In this document: one piece after another, positions 51,993 to 63,485 of the stretch
Position numbering within the stretch: position 1 is the stretch's first letter
Layout: every line of letters begins with the position of its first letter
Assembly (NCBI RefSeq): GCF_900168125.1
Contig: NZ_FUZF01000014.1
Location: 1-64,000 of the forward strand
DNA from: Sphingobacterium nematocida
GTDB lineage: Bacteria > Bacteroidota > Bacteroidia > Sphingobacteriales > Sphingobacteriaceae
Length of the DNA stretch: 64,000 bases
Direction: 5' to 3'
Position numbers and translations under genes: made by a program
The notes under the pieces: model-generated
Databases searched by the model: none
What the model was told of the DNA's origin: nothing
The model's input: only the letters and a program-made list of their open reading frames with translations

Positions 51993-52583
51993 ATGAACAA
52001 GCAAACCATTCTGAAGGAATTTTTTCTTAATGAAGAGTTGGTAGAAGAAGTTTTTCAACTCTACTTCGATGATTTGTGCCGTTTTTTGGGATATTATACA
52101 AGAGATACCGGGCTAATTGAGGATTGCCTTCAAGATATCTTCGTCAAATTATGGGAAGACCGTACTTCGCTCAGCATATTTCATATTAAGACCTACCTCT
52201 ATAAATCTTCGAGAAATCGAATGCTCAATGTGTTGCGCGCTCAGAATAGTAGACTGATACGGGAAGAGGTATGGGCAACGGAGGAGATGAATCGTGCCTA
52301 TGCGCAGGAATGCGTTAATATGGAGGAATTTACAGCCTTTTATAATGAAGCTGTAGATGCGTTGCCTGAGAAGTGTCGAATAATATACCAATATTGTAAG
52401 GATGCTCAAAAATCGTATAAGCAAGTAGCCGAGGAACTCCAGTTATCCGTTAAAACTATTGAAAATCAAATGTCCATAGCGTATAAGAAGATCCGTTCTC
52501 ATGTCATTCATAAATACCAGGTTTCTGATCCTAGTTCTCTACTATTGTTATTGACTTTACAGGGCGCAGCATTGGCTATCTAA
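51993..52583 (+). CDS. ECF RNA polymerase sigma-70 factor (FecI-like)
   Basis: The 196-residue protein has region 2 (LYFDDLCRFLGYYTRD, EDCLQDIFVKLWEDR; the conserved Asp-C-L-Q-D-I-F helix) and region 4 (YKQVAEELQLSVKTIENQMSIAYKKIR), with no region 3, as in ECF factors. It would direct RNA polymerase to the SusC/SusD operon in response to the FecR-type anti-sigma. It is 77 bp before the anti-sigma gene. The family is common at Bacteroidetes sugar loci. Confidence 0.94.
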   Translation: MNKQTILKEFFLNEELVEEVFQLYFDDLCRFLGYYTRDTGLIEDCLQDIFVKLWEDRTSLSIFHIKTYLYKSSRNRMLNVLRAQNSRLIREEVWATEEMNRAYAQECVNMEEFTAFYNEAVDALPEKCRIIYQYCKDAQKSYKQVAEELQLSVKTIENQMSIAYKKIRSHVIHKYQVSDPSSLLLLLTLQGAALAI

Positions 52584-52660
52584 TATTTTTTAAAAAAAAC
52601 TAAAATCCTTTTGGGGGTTTTCTTTAGTGGTTGTGTCTATTAGTCGTAAACCCAAATGCG

Positions 52661-53671
52661 ATGAATAGCAATTACAAACCATCTTTAGAGCTGTTGGCTC
52701 AGTACTTGTCCAAAAAGTGTACCCAAGAGGATATGCAGCGTGTGGAGAGTTGGTTGTCGGAAGATGCTCAAAATGCTGTGTATTTGGATCAACTGAGGTC
52801 GGAGTGGAAATATCTCGAGAAAAGACCTATTCAATTAAACACAGAAAGAAGGAGTAAGGTCTGGAATCAAATCTTAGAACGATTAGGGCCTAAACCCAAA
52901 GTGTTTGTCTTTAGTCCGAAGCGATTATGGTATAGCGCAGTGGCCGTTGCAGTAATTGCTGTTCTTATAGGCGGAATATCTACATCCTTACTCCAGAGAA
53001 CATCCATACGCCAACATTTACAAAGCCAATTAACAATAGTAAAGACCAATCCTGGACAGAAGTCAGAGGTCTTACTCCCAGACGGCTCTACGGTTTGGCT
53101 TAATGCGGGGTCCAAAATTTCTTATAGCAATACTTTTAATCAGAGCGAAAGAAATATCACATTGGAAGGTGAAGCTTTTTTTGACGTTCAGAAAAATGAA
53201 AATATCCCCTTTGTGGTACAGACTTTAAATCTGGATGTAGTCGTCAAAGGCACAGCTTTTGATGTTTCTGCCTATCCCGAGGATCCGCATACAGAGGTTT
53301 CGCTTTTGAGGGGTAAAGTTGACGTCGTTACTAAGAAAGGTGGATTGATTCGTAATTTAATTCCTAACGATCTAATCCGGTATGACAACAAAAAAGGCAC
53401 CTATGCTTTCCGCCAGAATAACAATGCTATACAATATAGTTCCTGGAAAAATGAAGAGTTGATTTTTGAAAACGAATCATTGGATCTTGTCGTTAAAAAG
53501 CTAGAAAGATGGTACGGTGTAGAGATGGACTGGGAAGTCAGCAAATCGGCCAAACGATATACATTCATCGTAAAAACCGAGAGTCTACGTGAAATGTTAC
53601 AGCTAATCAACGTAATTACGCCGATAGATTACAGTATAGATGGAAAAATGGTGAAAATCAGGCAACGTTAA
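52661..53671 (+). CDS. FecR-type anti-sigma factor
   Basis: The ATG at 52661 (MNSNYKPSLELLAQYLSKK) gives 336 residues. An N-terminal DUF4880-like helical domain precedes one membrane helix (about residues 85-108, AVAVAVIAVLIGGISTSLL) and a periplasmic FecR domain (about 130-250; LPDGSTVWLNAGSKISYS and TLEGEAFFDVQKN) plus a C-terminal STN-binding-like domain (LDLVVKKLERWYGVEM). It relays TonB-receptor state to the ECF sigma. The TonB receptor with a matching STN domain follows by 48 bp. Confidence 0.94.
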   Translation: MNSNYKPSLELLAQYLSKKCTQEDMQRVESWLSEDAQNAVYLDQLRSEWKYLEKRPIQLNTERRSKVWNQILERLGPKPKVFVFSPKRLWYSAVAVAVIAVLIGGISTSLLQRTSIRQHLQSQLTIVKTNPGQKSEVLLPDGSTVWLNAGSKISYSNTFNQSERNITLEGEAFFDVQKNENIPFVVQTLNLDVVVKGTAFDVSAYPEDPHTEVSLLRGKVDVVTKKGGLIRNLIPNDLIRYDNKKGTYAFRQNNNAIQYSSWKNEELIFENESLDLVVKKLERWYGVEMDWEVSKSAKRYTFIVKTESLREMLQLINVITPIDYSIDGKMVKIRQR

Positions 53672-53719
53672 AAGGGACTAGGAAAACACAAATTATGTAA
53701 TCACTTAAATAAACAAATT

Positions 53720-56700
53720 ATGCTAAAAAAACCAATTCTGATGAGCTTTTTGCTCCTCAGCCAGACACTTTTTGGCCTTAACGCTCAAGAAGTAAGTGGT
53801 AGAGACAAAAAGCCTGTAAACCTAAAATCACTTATTGAAGTGGTTGAAAAGAAGTATGGATATTCTTTTATGTTCAGCAACTCGGATATCGACGTTAACG
53901 CCCTTGTTTCCTACGATGAAAATGCAAATAGCCTAGATGGGCTCTTAAAAAGTGCTTTAGGGAGTAGCAACATGTCCTACGAAATTTCAGGTAAACGTGT
54001 CTTATTAAAAAGAGCGGTAAAACTTCAGCAGGGAGAAGCAAAAGGTCTGATACGTGATGAACATGGTAACGCATTATCAGGTGTAGGGGTATCTGCTTTA
54101 AAAAGTGGAAAGCATACTGTATCCGATCGCAATGGAGCTTTTGTTGTTGAGGCGCATGCCAACGAGCGATTACGGGTAAGCTACATCGGGTATTTAGATC
54201 AGGAGGTAGCGGTTCAGCCTGGCGGTTATCTGAACATAACCCTGGTGCCGGCAAACGAGGAGTTGGAAGAGGTGGTAGTTATTGGTTATGGTACGTTGAA
54301 AAAGTCGGATGTAACCGGAGCGATCACTACAATAGATGCGAAAGATCTGGCAAAACGTGCTACTTCGAATCCTGTTGAGGCATTGCAAGGTATGGCTGCA
54401 GGTGTCAATGTACAGAAGAATAGTGGTATAGCTGGAGCCGGTATACAGGTCAAAATTCGAGGGGTGAATACTTTTAGGAGCAATGAGCCTTTGTATATTA
54501 TAGACGGCTTTCCGGGGTCTATCAGCAATGTGAATCCCAACGATATCGAAAGTATGGAAATCCTTAAGGATGGAGCGGCAGCAGCTATATACGGCTCGGT
54601 GGCGGCCAATGGGGTTATTATCGTGACGACCAAGGCCGGTAAGTCCGGAAAGGTGTTGGTAGATATTAATAGTTTTGCCAATGTAACCTCTACTGCAAAT
54701 CGTTTGGAGGTACTGGATGCCAACGGATATGTCAAGTTACATCGCCAGATGTATGAGGAGAATAATAAATATTCCTCTACACCGGTGAGTTTGCCAGATT
54801 ACATCAATAATCCTGGAGCAGTAAATACAGATTGGCAAGACGCGGTGTTCCGTACCGGATTGAATACAGCACATAGTTTGGCAGTACGAGGGGGATTCGA
54901 AGATACCCGCTATTCTTTATCCGCCAATCTTGGTAACGATAAAGGTGTTGTCATTGCCAATAATTTTAAGAAGGAAAATGTACGGATGAAGCTAAGTACG
55001 CGTAAGAATATATTTACCATAGAAGGTAATATGGCGTATACCAATTCCAAATATGCGGGCCCCAACTTTAATCTTAAAGAGGCTTATATGATTTCGCCGC
55101 TGGTATCGATCTATGACGATAAGGAGAAGGATGGATTTGGCTTAACCAATTGGGGAGGGATACCCAATAACGTAAATGTGGTAGCGGACGAACATTTTAA
55201 GACCAGTTGGGCCAAGAAGCAAGACTTTGCAGGAAATGCTTTCGTGAATGTGGATATCTGGAGAGGGCTTACGTTTAAGACAAGTTATTCTTTCAATGGA
55301 ATAAATAATCAAAGCTATTATCATAATCCACCTTTTGCCTCGGACGAGAAAAATCCTTATGAATACCCATACTATAGCGAGGAAAGAAGTTATTGGCAAG
55401 AGCAGGTTATTGACAACTTGTTGAATTATCAAGCTGATTTTGGTAAACATAGCATCAATGCTTTGTTGGGTACTTCATTGACATTGCAGGAATCCAACTG
55501 GAATGCAATTGGGGTAGAGGGCAAGAATATCGTGTACTCGGTCGAAAATGGTGGGTTAGTCACCAAAGAGACTGCTGAGGGATTTTTGGATCCTTATTTT
55601 ATGACCATAGATGCGGGACAAGGTGGAACATATACAGGGACTGGATCAAAATTCGAATATAATCGTTTCTCTGTATTTGGTCGTGTTAATTATGCTTATG
55701 CCAACCGTTACTTGTTACAGTTTACATTGCGGAGAGATGGTTCGTCTAAGTTTGGACCAGATAATAGGTATGGTAATTTTCCTTCTTTAGCATTGGGATG
55801 GAAAATAGATGAAGAGAACTTCTTTCCTAAAGGGGGATTGGTAAATCAATTGAAGCTGCGCGGTAGCTGGGGAAAACTGGGGAATGAATCTGCCTTGAGA
55901 TACTACGATCATCAGGCGTTAATTTCGTCCAGTAATGGTTTGATAAGAGGTTATGTACGTGGAGGTGGAAATCCCTGGCCAGGAAGTATTGCTACAACCT
56001 TGGAGAATAGAGTTATAGGTTGGGAGACTACAGTATCTCAAAATATAGGTGCAGATTTTGGATTGTTTAACAATACAATAAAAGGGGCTATCAACTATTT
56101 TTCCAACACCACAGAAGATTTATTGATTACTAAAAAAATAGCGCCGTCGTCGGGCTTGGTCGATCCCATTTTGAATGTGGGTAAAATCCGTAATAGTGGT
56201 TTTGAACTGGAATTGAAATATACGAATCAGAATAATCCTTTTGTCTACAATTTAGGTCTTAATCTAGCCACCTTAAAGAATAAAGTCGTTTCTCTGGGGG
56301 GAAATGATCAGACGCTCTATGGTGAAGGTTTGAAGTTTGGATCCGAACACTTTCCTAATCAAACACGGATTGGATCACCTATAGGTGGATTTTATTTATA
56401 CCAAGCGAATGGTATTTTCCAAAGTATGGATGAAGTAAATGACTATGTCAATGCTGATGGAGATTTACTTCAACCCAATGCCAAACCAGGCGATATACGG
56501 TTTGTCGATACAGATGGTAATGGTACCATCAATGACGATGATAAACAATATAGCGGTACAGGTTTGCCAAAATTGGAGGTGGGCCTTACGCTAGGTGCTT
56601 CTTATAAAGGATTTGATATGTCTGCCTTGTTAGGTAGTGGATGGGGACATAAGCTTTATAATGGTAATCGCTACTTTTTTGAAGCAATGAGTTCGGGATC

Positions 56701-57061
56701 GAACTTTCTGAGCAGTACTCTTGATGCATGGACCGAAAACAATCGGAACACCGATGTGCCTAGAGCGGTATTAGGAGATCCCAATGGTAACAGTAGGGAG
56801 TCGACACGTTTCCTAGAATCGGGCGATTTTATTCGTTTACGTCAAGTTCAAATCGGTTATACGCTGCCAAAAAATGTGTTGGGAGCCATCAAGTCCGAAA
56901 ATTTAAGGTTTTATGTAAGTGGGCAGAATCTGTTTACCTGGACCAAGTATACTGGTATAGATCCTGAATTCGGAAGTCCAGGAGTGTTGAGTACCGGGGT
57001 GGACCGATATATCTTTCCTTTTACCAAATCCTACACGTTTGGTTTACAGTTTTTATTCTAA
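53720..57061 (+). CDS. SusC/RagA-family TonB-dependent receptor with STN domain
   Basis: The 1113-residue outer-membrane transporter has a signal peptide (SFLLLSQTLFGLNAQ), an STN signalling domain (about 25-95), a carboxypeptidase-like beta sandwich (about 105-190), the TonB box-plug (LEEVVVIGYGTLKKSDVTGAI, then the plug to about 310) and a 22-strand barrel ending KSYTFGLQFLF. SusC proteins import oligosaccharides with a SusD lid. The STN domain and neighbouring sigma/anti-sigma pair indicate self-regulated expression. The plug carries ILKDGAAAAIYGSVAANGVI, normal for the family. Confidence 0.96.
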   Translation: MLKKPILMSFLLLSQTLFGLNAQEVSGRDKKPVNLKSLIEVVEKKYGYSFMFSNSDIDVNALVSYDENANSLDGLLKSALGSSNMSYEISGKRVLLKRAVKLQQGEAKGLIRDEHGNALSGVGVSALKSGKHTVSDRNGAFVVEAHANERLRVSYIGYLDQEVAVQPGGYLNITLVPANEELEEVVVIGYGTLKKSDVTGAITTIDAKDLAKRATSNPVEALQGMAAGVNVQKNSGIAGAGIQVKIRGVNTFRSNEPLYIIDGFPGSISNVNPNDIESMEILKDGAAAAIYGSVAANGVIIVTTKAGKSGKVLVDINSFANVTSTANRLEVLDANGYVKLHRQMYEENNKYSSTPVSLPDYINNPGAVNTDWQDAVFRTGLNTAHSLAVRGGFEDTRYSLSANLGNDKGVVIANNFKKENVRMKLSTRKNIFTIEGNMAYTNSKYAGPNFNLKEAYMISPLVSIYDDKEKDGFGLTNWGGIPNNVNVVADEHFKTSWAKKQDFAGNAFVNVDIWRGLTFKTSYSFNGINNQSYYHNPPFASDEKNPYEYPYYSEERSYWQEQVIDNLLNYQADFGKHSINALLGTSLTLQESNWNAIGVEGKNIVYSVENGGLVTKETAEGFLDPYFMTIDAGQGGTYTGTGSKFEYNRFSVFGRVNYAYANRYLLQFTLRRDGSSKFGPDNRYGNFPSLALGWKIDEENFFPKGGLVNQLKLRGSWGKLGNESALRYYDHQALISSSNGLIRGYVRGGGNPWPGSIATTLENRVIGWETTVSQNIGADFGLFNNTIKGAINYFSNTTEDLLITKKIAPSSGLVDPILNVGKIRNSGFELELKYTNQNNPFVYNLGLNLATLKNKVVSLGGNDQTLYGEGLKFGSEHFPNQTRIGSPIGGFYLYQANGIFQSMDEVNDYVNADGDLLQPNAKPGDIRFVDTDGNGTINDDDKQYSGTGLPKLEVGLTLGASYKGFDMSALLGSGWGHKLYNGNRYFFEAMSSGSNFLSSTLDAWTENNRNTDVPRAVLGDPNGNSRESTRFLESGDFIRLRQVQIGYTLPKNVLGAIKSENLRFYVSGQNLFTWTKYTGIDPEFGSPGVLSTGVDRYIFPFTKSYTFGLQFLF

Positions 57062-57101
57062 AAAGTAGTATACAAGCATACTTAACAAAGAAATAATAAA
57101 G

Positions 57102-58619
57102 ATGAAAAGAACAACATTAAAATATATGTTTCTCTATCTGGCATTGACTTCGACAACATTGTCTTGTAGTGATAAATTGGACCTGTCAGCTCCTGATCAG
57201 TTGACCTCAACTAATTTTTGGCGTAATGCAGCTGATGCAGAAGCCGGATTGGCTTCTGCGTATTCGCAACTAGAGTCCTCTACCGATGTCTGGGAATTTT
57301 CCGAGATTAAATTTCCCGTAGAAGCGTACAGGGAAGATATCTGTGTTATAGGAAGCGACGCAATGAACTACCAGACCTGGGTCGAATTGTACAATTTTAC
57401 CTATACCAACGGAAATAGTCAGTTTTCAAGATATTGGGATATTAACTATACGGGGATATCTTTCACCAATCAGGTAATAGAGAAAGTCGGGTTGATCAAT
57501 ATGGACGTGGCCTATAGAAATCAAATTATAGCAGAAGCTAAATTCCTGCGCGCATACTATCACATGAAACTTCTACTCAATTGGGAGAAAATTGTCTTAC
57601 GGGACGAGTATATCACCAGCGAGAGTCAATTAAATAAAGCGTTGTCAACACGTACCGAGGTGTGGGATTTTATTGTCAAGGATCTAGAAGAAGCGGTCGG
57701 CAGCTTAGTTCCCAAGCATACAGAGGCAAATGTCGGGAGGGCAACCAAAGGAGCAGCCTACGCTTATCTGGGATATTGTTACCTCACGCGTGCGTATGAA
57801 GAAACTTCACAACGATCGGAAATGCTGGACAAAGCGGAAAAGGCATTTCGAAATGTAACTGGTTATAGTTTGGAAAAGAACTTTCTCTCGATGTTTGATG
57901 GCACGAATAAAAACAGTAAAGAGTCTGTTTTTGAACTGCAATTTACGGATAATACGGCCAACGGTGCGAGTTACCGTACAGCCATACATAAGTGGATTGC
58001 TACCGGCGAGCTTGGCGGATGGGACGAGATTACTCCAAGCAACATGTTGTTAGCGGAGTTTAAAAAGGAGGGAAGGGTAGCTACAACGGGACACTACGAT
58101 TCACGCTTGTACCACACTTTATTCTGTGAAGATCCTTATTTTAATGATGCCAATAATCCACGGGTATACGGATATACCTATGATGCTGTTTTTGAAAACG
58201 GCTCTGGTCGCATGAGTTTCAGAAAATATCTACCAGCAACATTAGTAGATTTGAATAAATCAAGAACGGCAGTAAATCTACCGCTCATGCGTTATGCTGA
58301 TGTGCTCTTATTGCTAGCTGAAACATTGAACGAGCAGGGTAAGCCTGCTGACGCAGTACCATTGATCAATGAGGTGCGCAAGCGTGCTGATATGCCGAAT
58401 CTGCCTACAGGAATGAACGCTGCTGAAGTTCGGAGCCGTATTGAGCATGAACGTATTTTGGAGTTTGCTTTGGAAAACACACGATTTTACGATCTAAGAC
58501 GTTGGGGAAAAGCGAAAGAAGCTTTACATGCTATCGGTAGAAACAACTTTGATCCAACTAAACATAATTTTTATCCTATACCTTTGTTAGAAATTAAATC
58601 AAACGATAAGGTAAATTAA
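57102..58619 (+). CDS. SusD/RagB-family nutrient-binding outer-membrane lipoprotein
   Basis: The 505-residue protein has a lipoprotein signal (ALTSTTLSCSDK, likely lipid Cys) and the SusD helical repeat fold: NFWRNAADAEAGLASAYSQL, KFLRAYYHMKLL, VGRATKGAAYAYLGYCYL and the late MRYADVLLLLAETLNEQG and LEFALENTRFYDLRRWG. It caps the SusC barrel and binds the glycan. It lies 40 bp after susC, and the LysO-type genes follow 5 bp after its stop. Confidence 0.95.
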   Translation: MKRTTLKYMFLYLALTSTTLSCSDKLDLSAPDQLTSTNFWRNAADAEAGLASAYSQLESSTDVWEFSEIKFPVEAYREDICVIGSDAMNYQTWVELYNFTYTNGNSQFSRYWDINYTGISFTNQVIEKVGLINMDVAYRNQIIAEAKFLRAYYHMKLLLNWEKIVLRDEYITSESQLNKALSTRTEVWDFIVKDLEEAVGSLVPKHTEANVGRATKGAAYAYLGYCYLTRAYEETSQRSEMLDKAEKAFRNVTGYSLEKNFLSMFDGTNKNSKESVFELQFTDNTANGASYRTAIHKWIATGELGGWDEITPSNMLLAEFKKEGRVATTGHYDSRLYHTLFCEDPYFNDANNPRVYGYTYDAVFENGSGRMSFRKYLPATLVDLNKSRTAVNLPLMRYADVLLLLAETLNEQGKPADAVPLINEVRKRADMPNLPTGMNAAEVRSRIEHERILEFALENTRFYDLRRWGKAKEALHAIGRNNFDPTKHNFYPIPLLEIKSNDKVN

Positions 58620-58624
58620 AAGTT

Positions 58625-58889
58625 ATGTTGATTGTATTCTGCATCATGTTGGTGGGCGTAGGAATAGGGATTGGCGTCAGGTCAGTCCCTTATTTCAAAA
58701 GCACCGGAAAATGGATTTCAGTTGTCATTTACTTTCTCCTCTTTTTATTGGGGCGAGAGGTAGGGACGAATAAACAACTGTTGATGAGTCTAAATACTTT
58801 GGGACTTCAGGCATTCTTGATTACGAGTGGGGCATTGATCGGAAGCATCTTTTGCGCATGGATCACCTATAAATTCTTTTTCCAGAAAA

Positions 58890-58900
<11 letters not shown>
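58625..58900 (+). CDS. LysO-family transporter, N-terminal part (split gene)
   Basis: The 91-residue protein has three membrane helices (about residues 1-22, 30-45 and 60-85). It matches the first half of E. coli LysO (YbjE, 299 residues, a lysine exporter): GVGIGIGVRS, FLLFLLGREVGTNKQLL. Its stop overlaps the start of the C-terminal gene by 11 bp (58890-58900). Neither ORF alone spans the family; together they give 291 residues. Two-gene LysO forms exist in Bacteroidetes, so this is a split rather than broken gene. Confidence 0.75.
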
Positions 58901-61418
<2,518 letters not shown>

Positions 61419-61419
<1 letters not shown>

Positions 61420-61453
61420 AAAAAGAAGGCATCCTTTAGGATGCCTTCTTTTT
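61419..61453. terminator. Bidirectional terminator between GH63-like gene and SOD
   Basis: AAAAAAGAAGGCATCCT pairs with AGGATGCCTTCTTTTTT around a short loop: a perfect stem directly after the GH63-like stop, with A/T runs on both sides for either direction. The convergent SOD stop is at 61460. Confidence 0.85.
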
Positions 61454-61459
61454 TGTGTT

Positions 61460-62134
61460 TTATTTTTTTAAAGCTTTTTCGTATCTATTGCTTACTTCTT
61501 TCCAGTTGATAATGCTCCAGATTGCCGCTAGATAGTCAGCGCGTTTGTTTTGATATTTTAGATAATAAGCGTGTTCCCACACATCCAATCCAAGAATCGG
61601 CGTTCCTTTTTCTTCAACCACATCCATGAGAGGGTTATCTTGGTTAGCAGTAGAGCTAACAAATAACTTACCGTTTTTATCAACGGCTAACCATGACCAA
61701 CCTGATCCAAAACGTGCAGCTCCAGCAGCATTTACTTTTTCTTTCATGGCATCTATCGAGCCGAAAGTCTCTGTGATTGCTTTTGCTAATTTGTCGGAAG
61801 GTTTTGTGTTTTTTTCCGGTGTCAAGATTGTCCAGAACAGCTCATGGTTATAGTGTCCACCACCATTATTTCTTACGGCTGCACTTTGTCCTGATATTTT
61901 GGATAAAAGTTTTTCGATACTTTCTTTTTCAGTTGCGGTTCCTGCTATTGCCTTGTTTAAATTGGCTGTATAGGCTGCTGCGTGTTTTGAATAGTGAATC
62001 TCCATAGTTTTTGCATCGATTGATTCTTCAAATGCATTGTATCCATATGGCAGAGGTGTCTGTTTAAACTGTGCAAAGGTAAATTGCGCGGAGAACAACG
62101 CCGCAGCAAATAAAGCTGTTTTAACTAGTTTCAT
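61460..62134 (-). CDS. Exported Fe/Mn superoxide dismutase
   Basis: The 224-residue protein has a signal peptide (KTALFAAALFSAQFTFAQ) in front of a full Fe/Mn SOD: metal ligands His in MEIHYSKHAAAY, His in NGGGHYNHELFW, and Asp and His in LGLDVWEHAYYLKYQ; the GGGHYNH and WEHAYY signatures are intact. It removes superoxide as O2 and H2O2. Export means that it protects the periplasm, unlike the usual cytoplasmic enzyme. It is monocistronic; minus-strand TAATATTG at 62165-62158 is one base off the -7 element. Confidence 0.95.
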   Translation of the reverse strand: MKLVKTALFAAALFSAQFTFAQFKQTPLPYGYNAFEESIDAKTMEIHYSKHAAAYTANLNKAIAGTATEKESIEKLLSKISGQSAAVRNNGGGHYNHELFWTILTPEKNTKPSDKLAKAITETFGSIDAMKEKVNAAGAARFGSGWSWLAVDKNGKLFVSSTANQDNPLMDVVEEKGTPILGLDVWEHAYYLKYQNKRADYLAAIWSIINWKEVSNRYEKALKK

Positions 62135-62327
62135 GAGTTTTCGTTTTTAATTATATCCAATATTAGCAATATCAATGTTAATTAGCGATTAAGATTGATA
62201 TTTCATGTTGTTTTTCGACAAAAATATTACATTAGGCTACCTTAATACATGCAGAAGAGAGAACATACTTAACTGATCGCCTGATGAAAAAAGATATTTA
62301 AAAATAACGCTTTTTGTGCTTTACTTA

Positions 62328-63347
62328 TTATAGTTTTTCTATTTCGAGGGATAGCGCCATCAGTTCCTGCTTTAATAGATTAATATGGGATTCTACCTGA
62401 TCATACATATCTGCCCGGTTATTAAGCTGATCGGCATTATATTTACCGCCTTTTCCGAAATATAGATTATCGAGCTGTTGTTTGTCGTCATCTTCATCAA
62501 TTTGACCAAAATTCTTCCACTTTTCGATTATCTGTAGCCTTACCGATTTGCCTTCCGGTACATTCGGATCGGCATAATTGAGATAGTACCAGATAAATGG
62601 TGGAAAGTTTGCAGAGGTATTACTACCCAGCCACACATCCTTTAGCGCATTTCGTTCGTGGTAGAAATCTATTTTACGTTTGTTAAATAACATCAATAGA
62701 CCTAGCGAGGCTTCAGCGATACCAGTACCTATACCGATACTATTACTTACCCTTTCATTACTGATCGTACCACCGGTAGCTATAGCACCACTGGCACCGA
62801 TGACAATAGCGCCAATGGTCAATTTGGATTCGAGATCACTTTGTTTGCCTTCTAAGAAGTTGGCTATTTGACTGGTCCGTTCTTCTTCACAGTCCATTTC
62901 CGAAGATACAGCAGAGACGATCAAAGACGCATTGTTTATTTTCTGAAAGATATCCAACTTCAGACTAACTCTGTCTAATTTCTTTTCGACAGATGTAGAG
63001 TTGTTATTTTCTTTGGTGTTAGCATATTTAGTCAACTGATTTATGATACCAATAGCATTTGCTATATTAAGACCCTTTCTTGATATTTTGGAGTTGAGCA
63101 CACTATCTATTTGCAATTGATAGAGTGGGGTAGGTAAGTCATTCTCACCATAACTGTATATATTTTGTTGGTTACAGTTGCTGTGCCTCAGTTGGGAAGA
63201 AAAAGAGGAATTATTGTAGGAAGCACAAGAATCTAAAAGCAAGGTTGAAGAAAGTAAAATCGTCCGGATAGTTTTGTTCCACAAGGAAAAATGAATTGTG
63301 CGATAGCTAAGTAATCCTATCTGAGGGTGATTTCCTTTTAAGTTCAT
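62328..63347 (-). CDS. Hypothetical lipoprotein, 339 residues
   Basis: No family is recognised. The N-terminus has a hydrophobic stretch ending LLLDSCASY, a lipobox-like cysteine near residue 41, if translation starts at 63347; a start nearer that stretch is not available in frame as ATG. Residues about 175-225 are Gly/Ile-rich with two hydrophobic segments (LTIGAIVIGASGAIATGG and IAEASLGLLMLF), like a paired membrane hairpin. The C-terminal third is charged and helical (YDQVESHINLLKQELMAL). The cell location would be the envelope. It lies alone between the SOD and mgtC-like genes. Confidence 0.6.
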   Translation of the reverse strand: MNLKGNHPQIGLLSYRTIHFSLWNKTIRTILLSSTLLLDSCASYNNSSFSSQLRHSNCNQQNIYSYGENDLPTPLYQLQIDSVLNSKISRKGLNIANAIGIINQLTKYANTKENNNSTSVEKKLDRVSLKLDIFQKINNASLIVSAVSSEMDCEEERTSQIANFLEGKQSDLESKLTIGAIVIGASGAIATGGTISNERVSNSIGIGTGIAEASLGLLMLFNKRKIDFYHERNALKDVWLGSNTSANFPPFIWYYLNYADPNVPEGKSVRLQIIEKWKNFGQIDEDDDKQQLDNLYFGKGGKYNADQLNNRADMYDQVESHINLLKQELMALSLEIEKL

Positions 63348-63485
63348 AATATTCGATATCTAAGTTGATATAAATGTAAACTTTAGAAGGTTAAGCTGCA
63401 ATAATGTTCTTGCTTTTTTATCGGTTTATAGATAACTTTCCCAGAGATTGCACGTTGTGTATGCAGTTGATTTATTTATAACAAT

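Noticed and set aside
52631..52660. Earlier start for the FecR gene at 52631
   Set aside because: The codons before 52661 do not match the family and would shorten the space after the sigma gene; ATG 52661 fits the conserved N-terminus.
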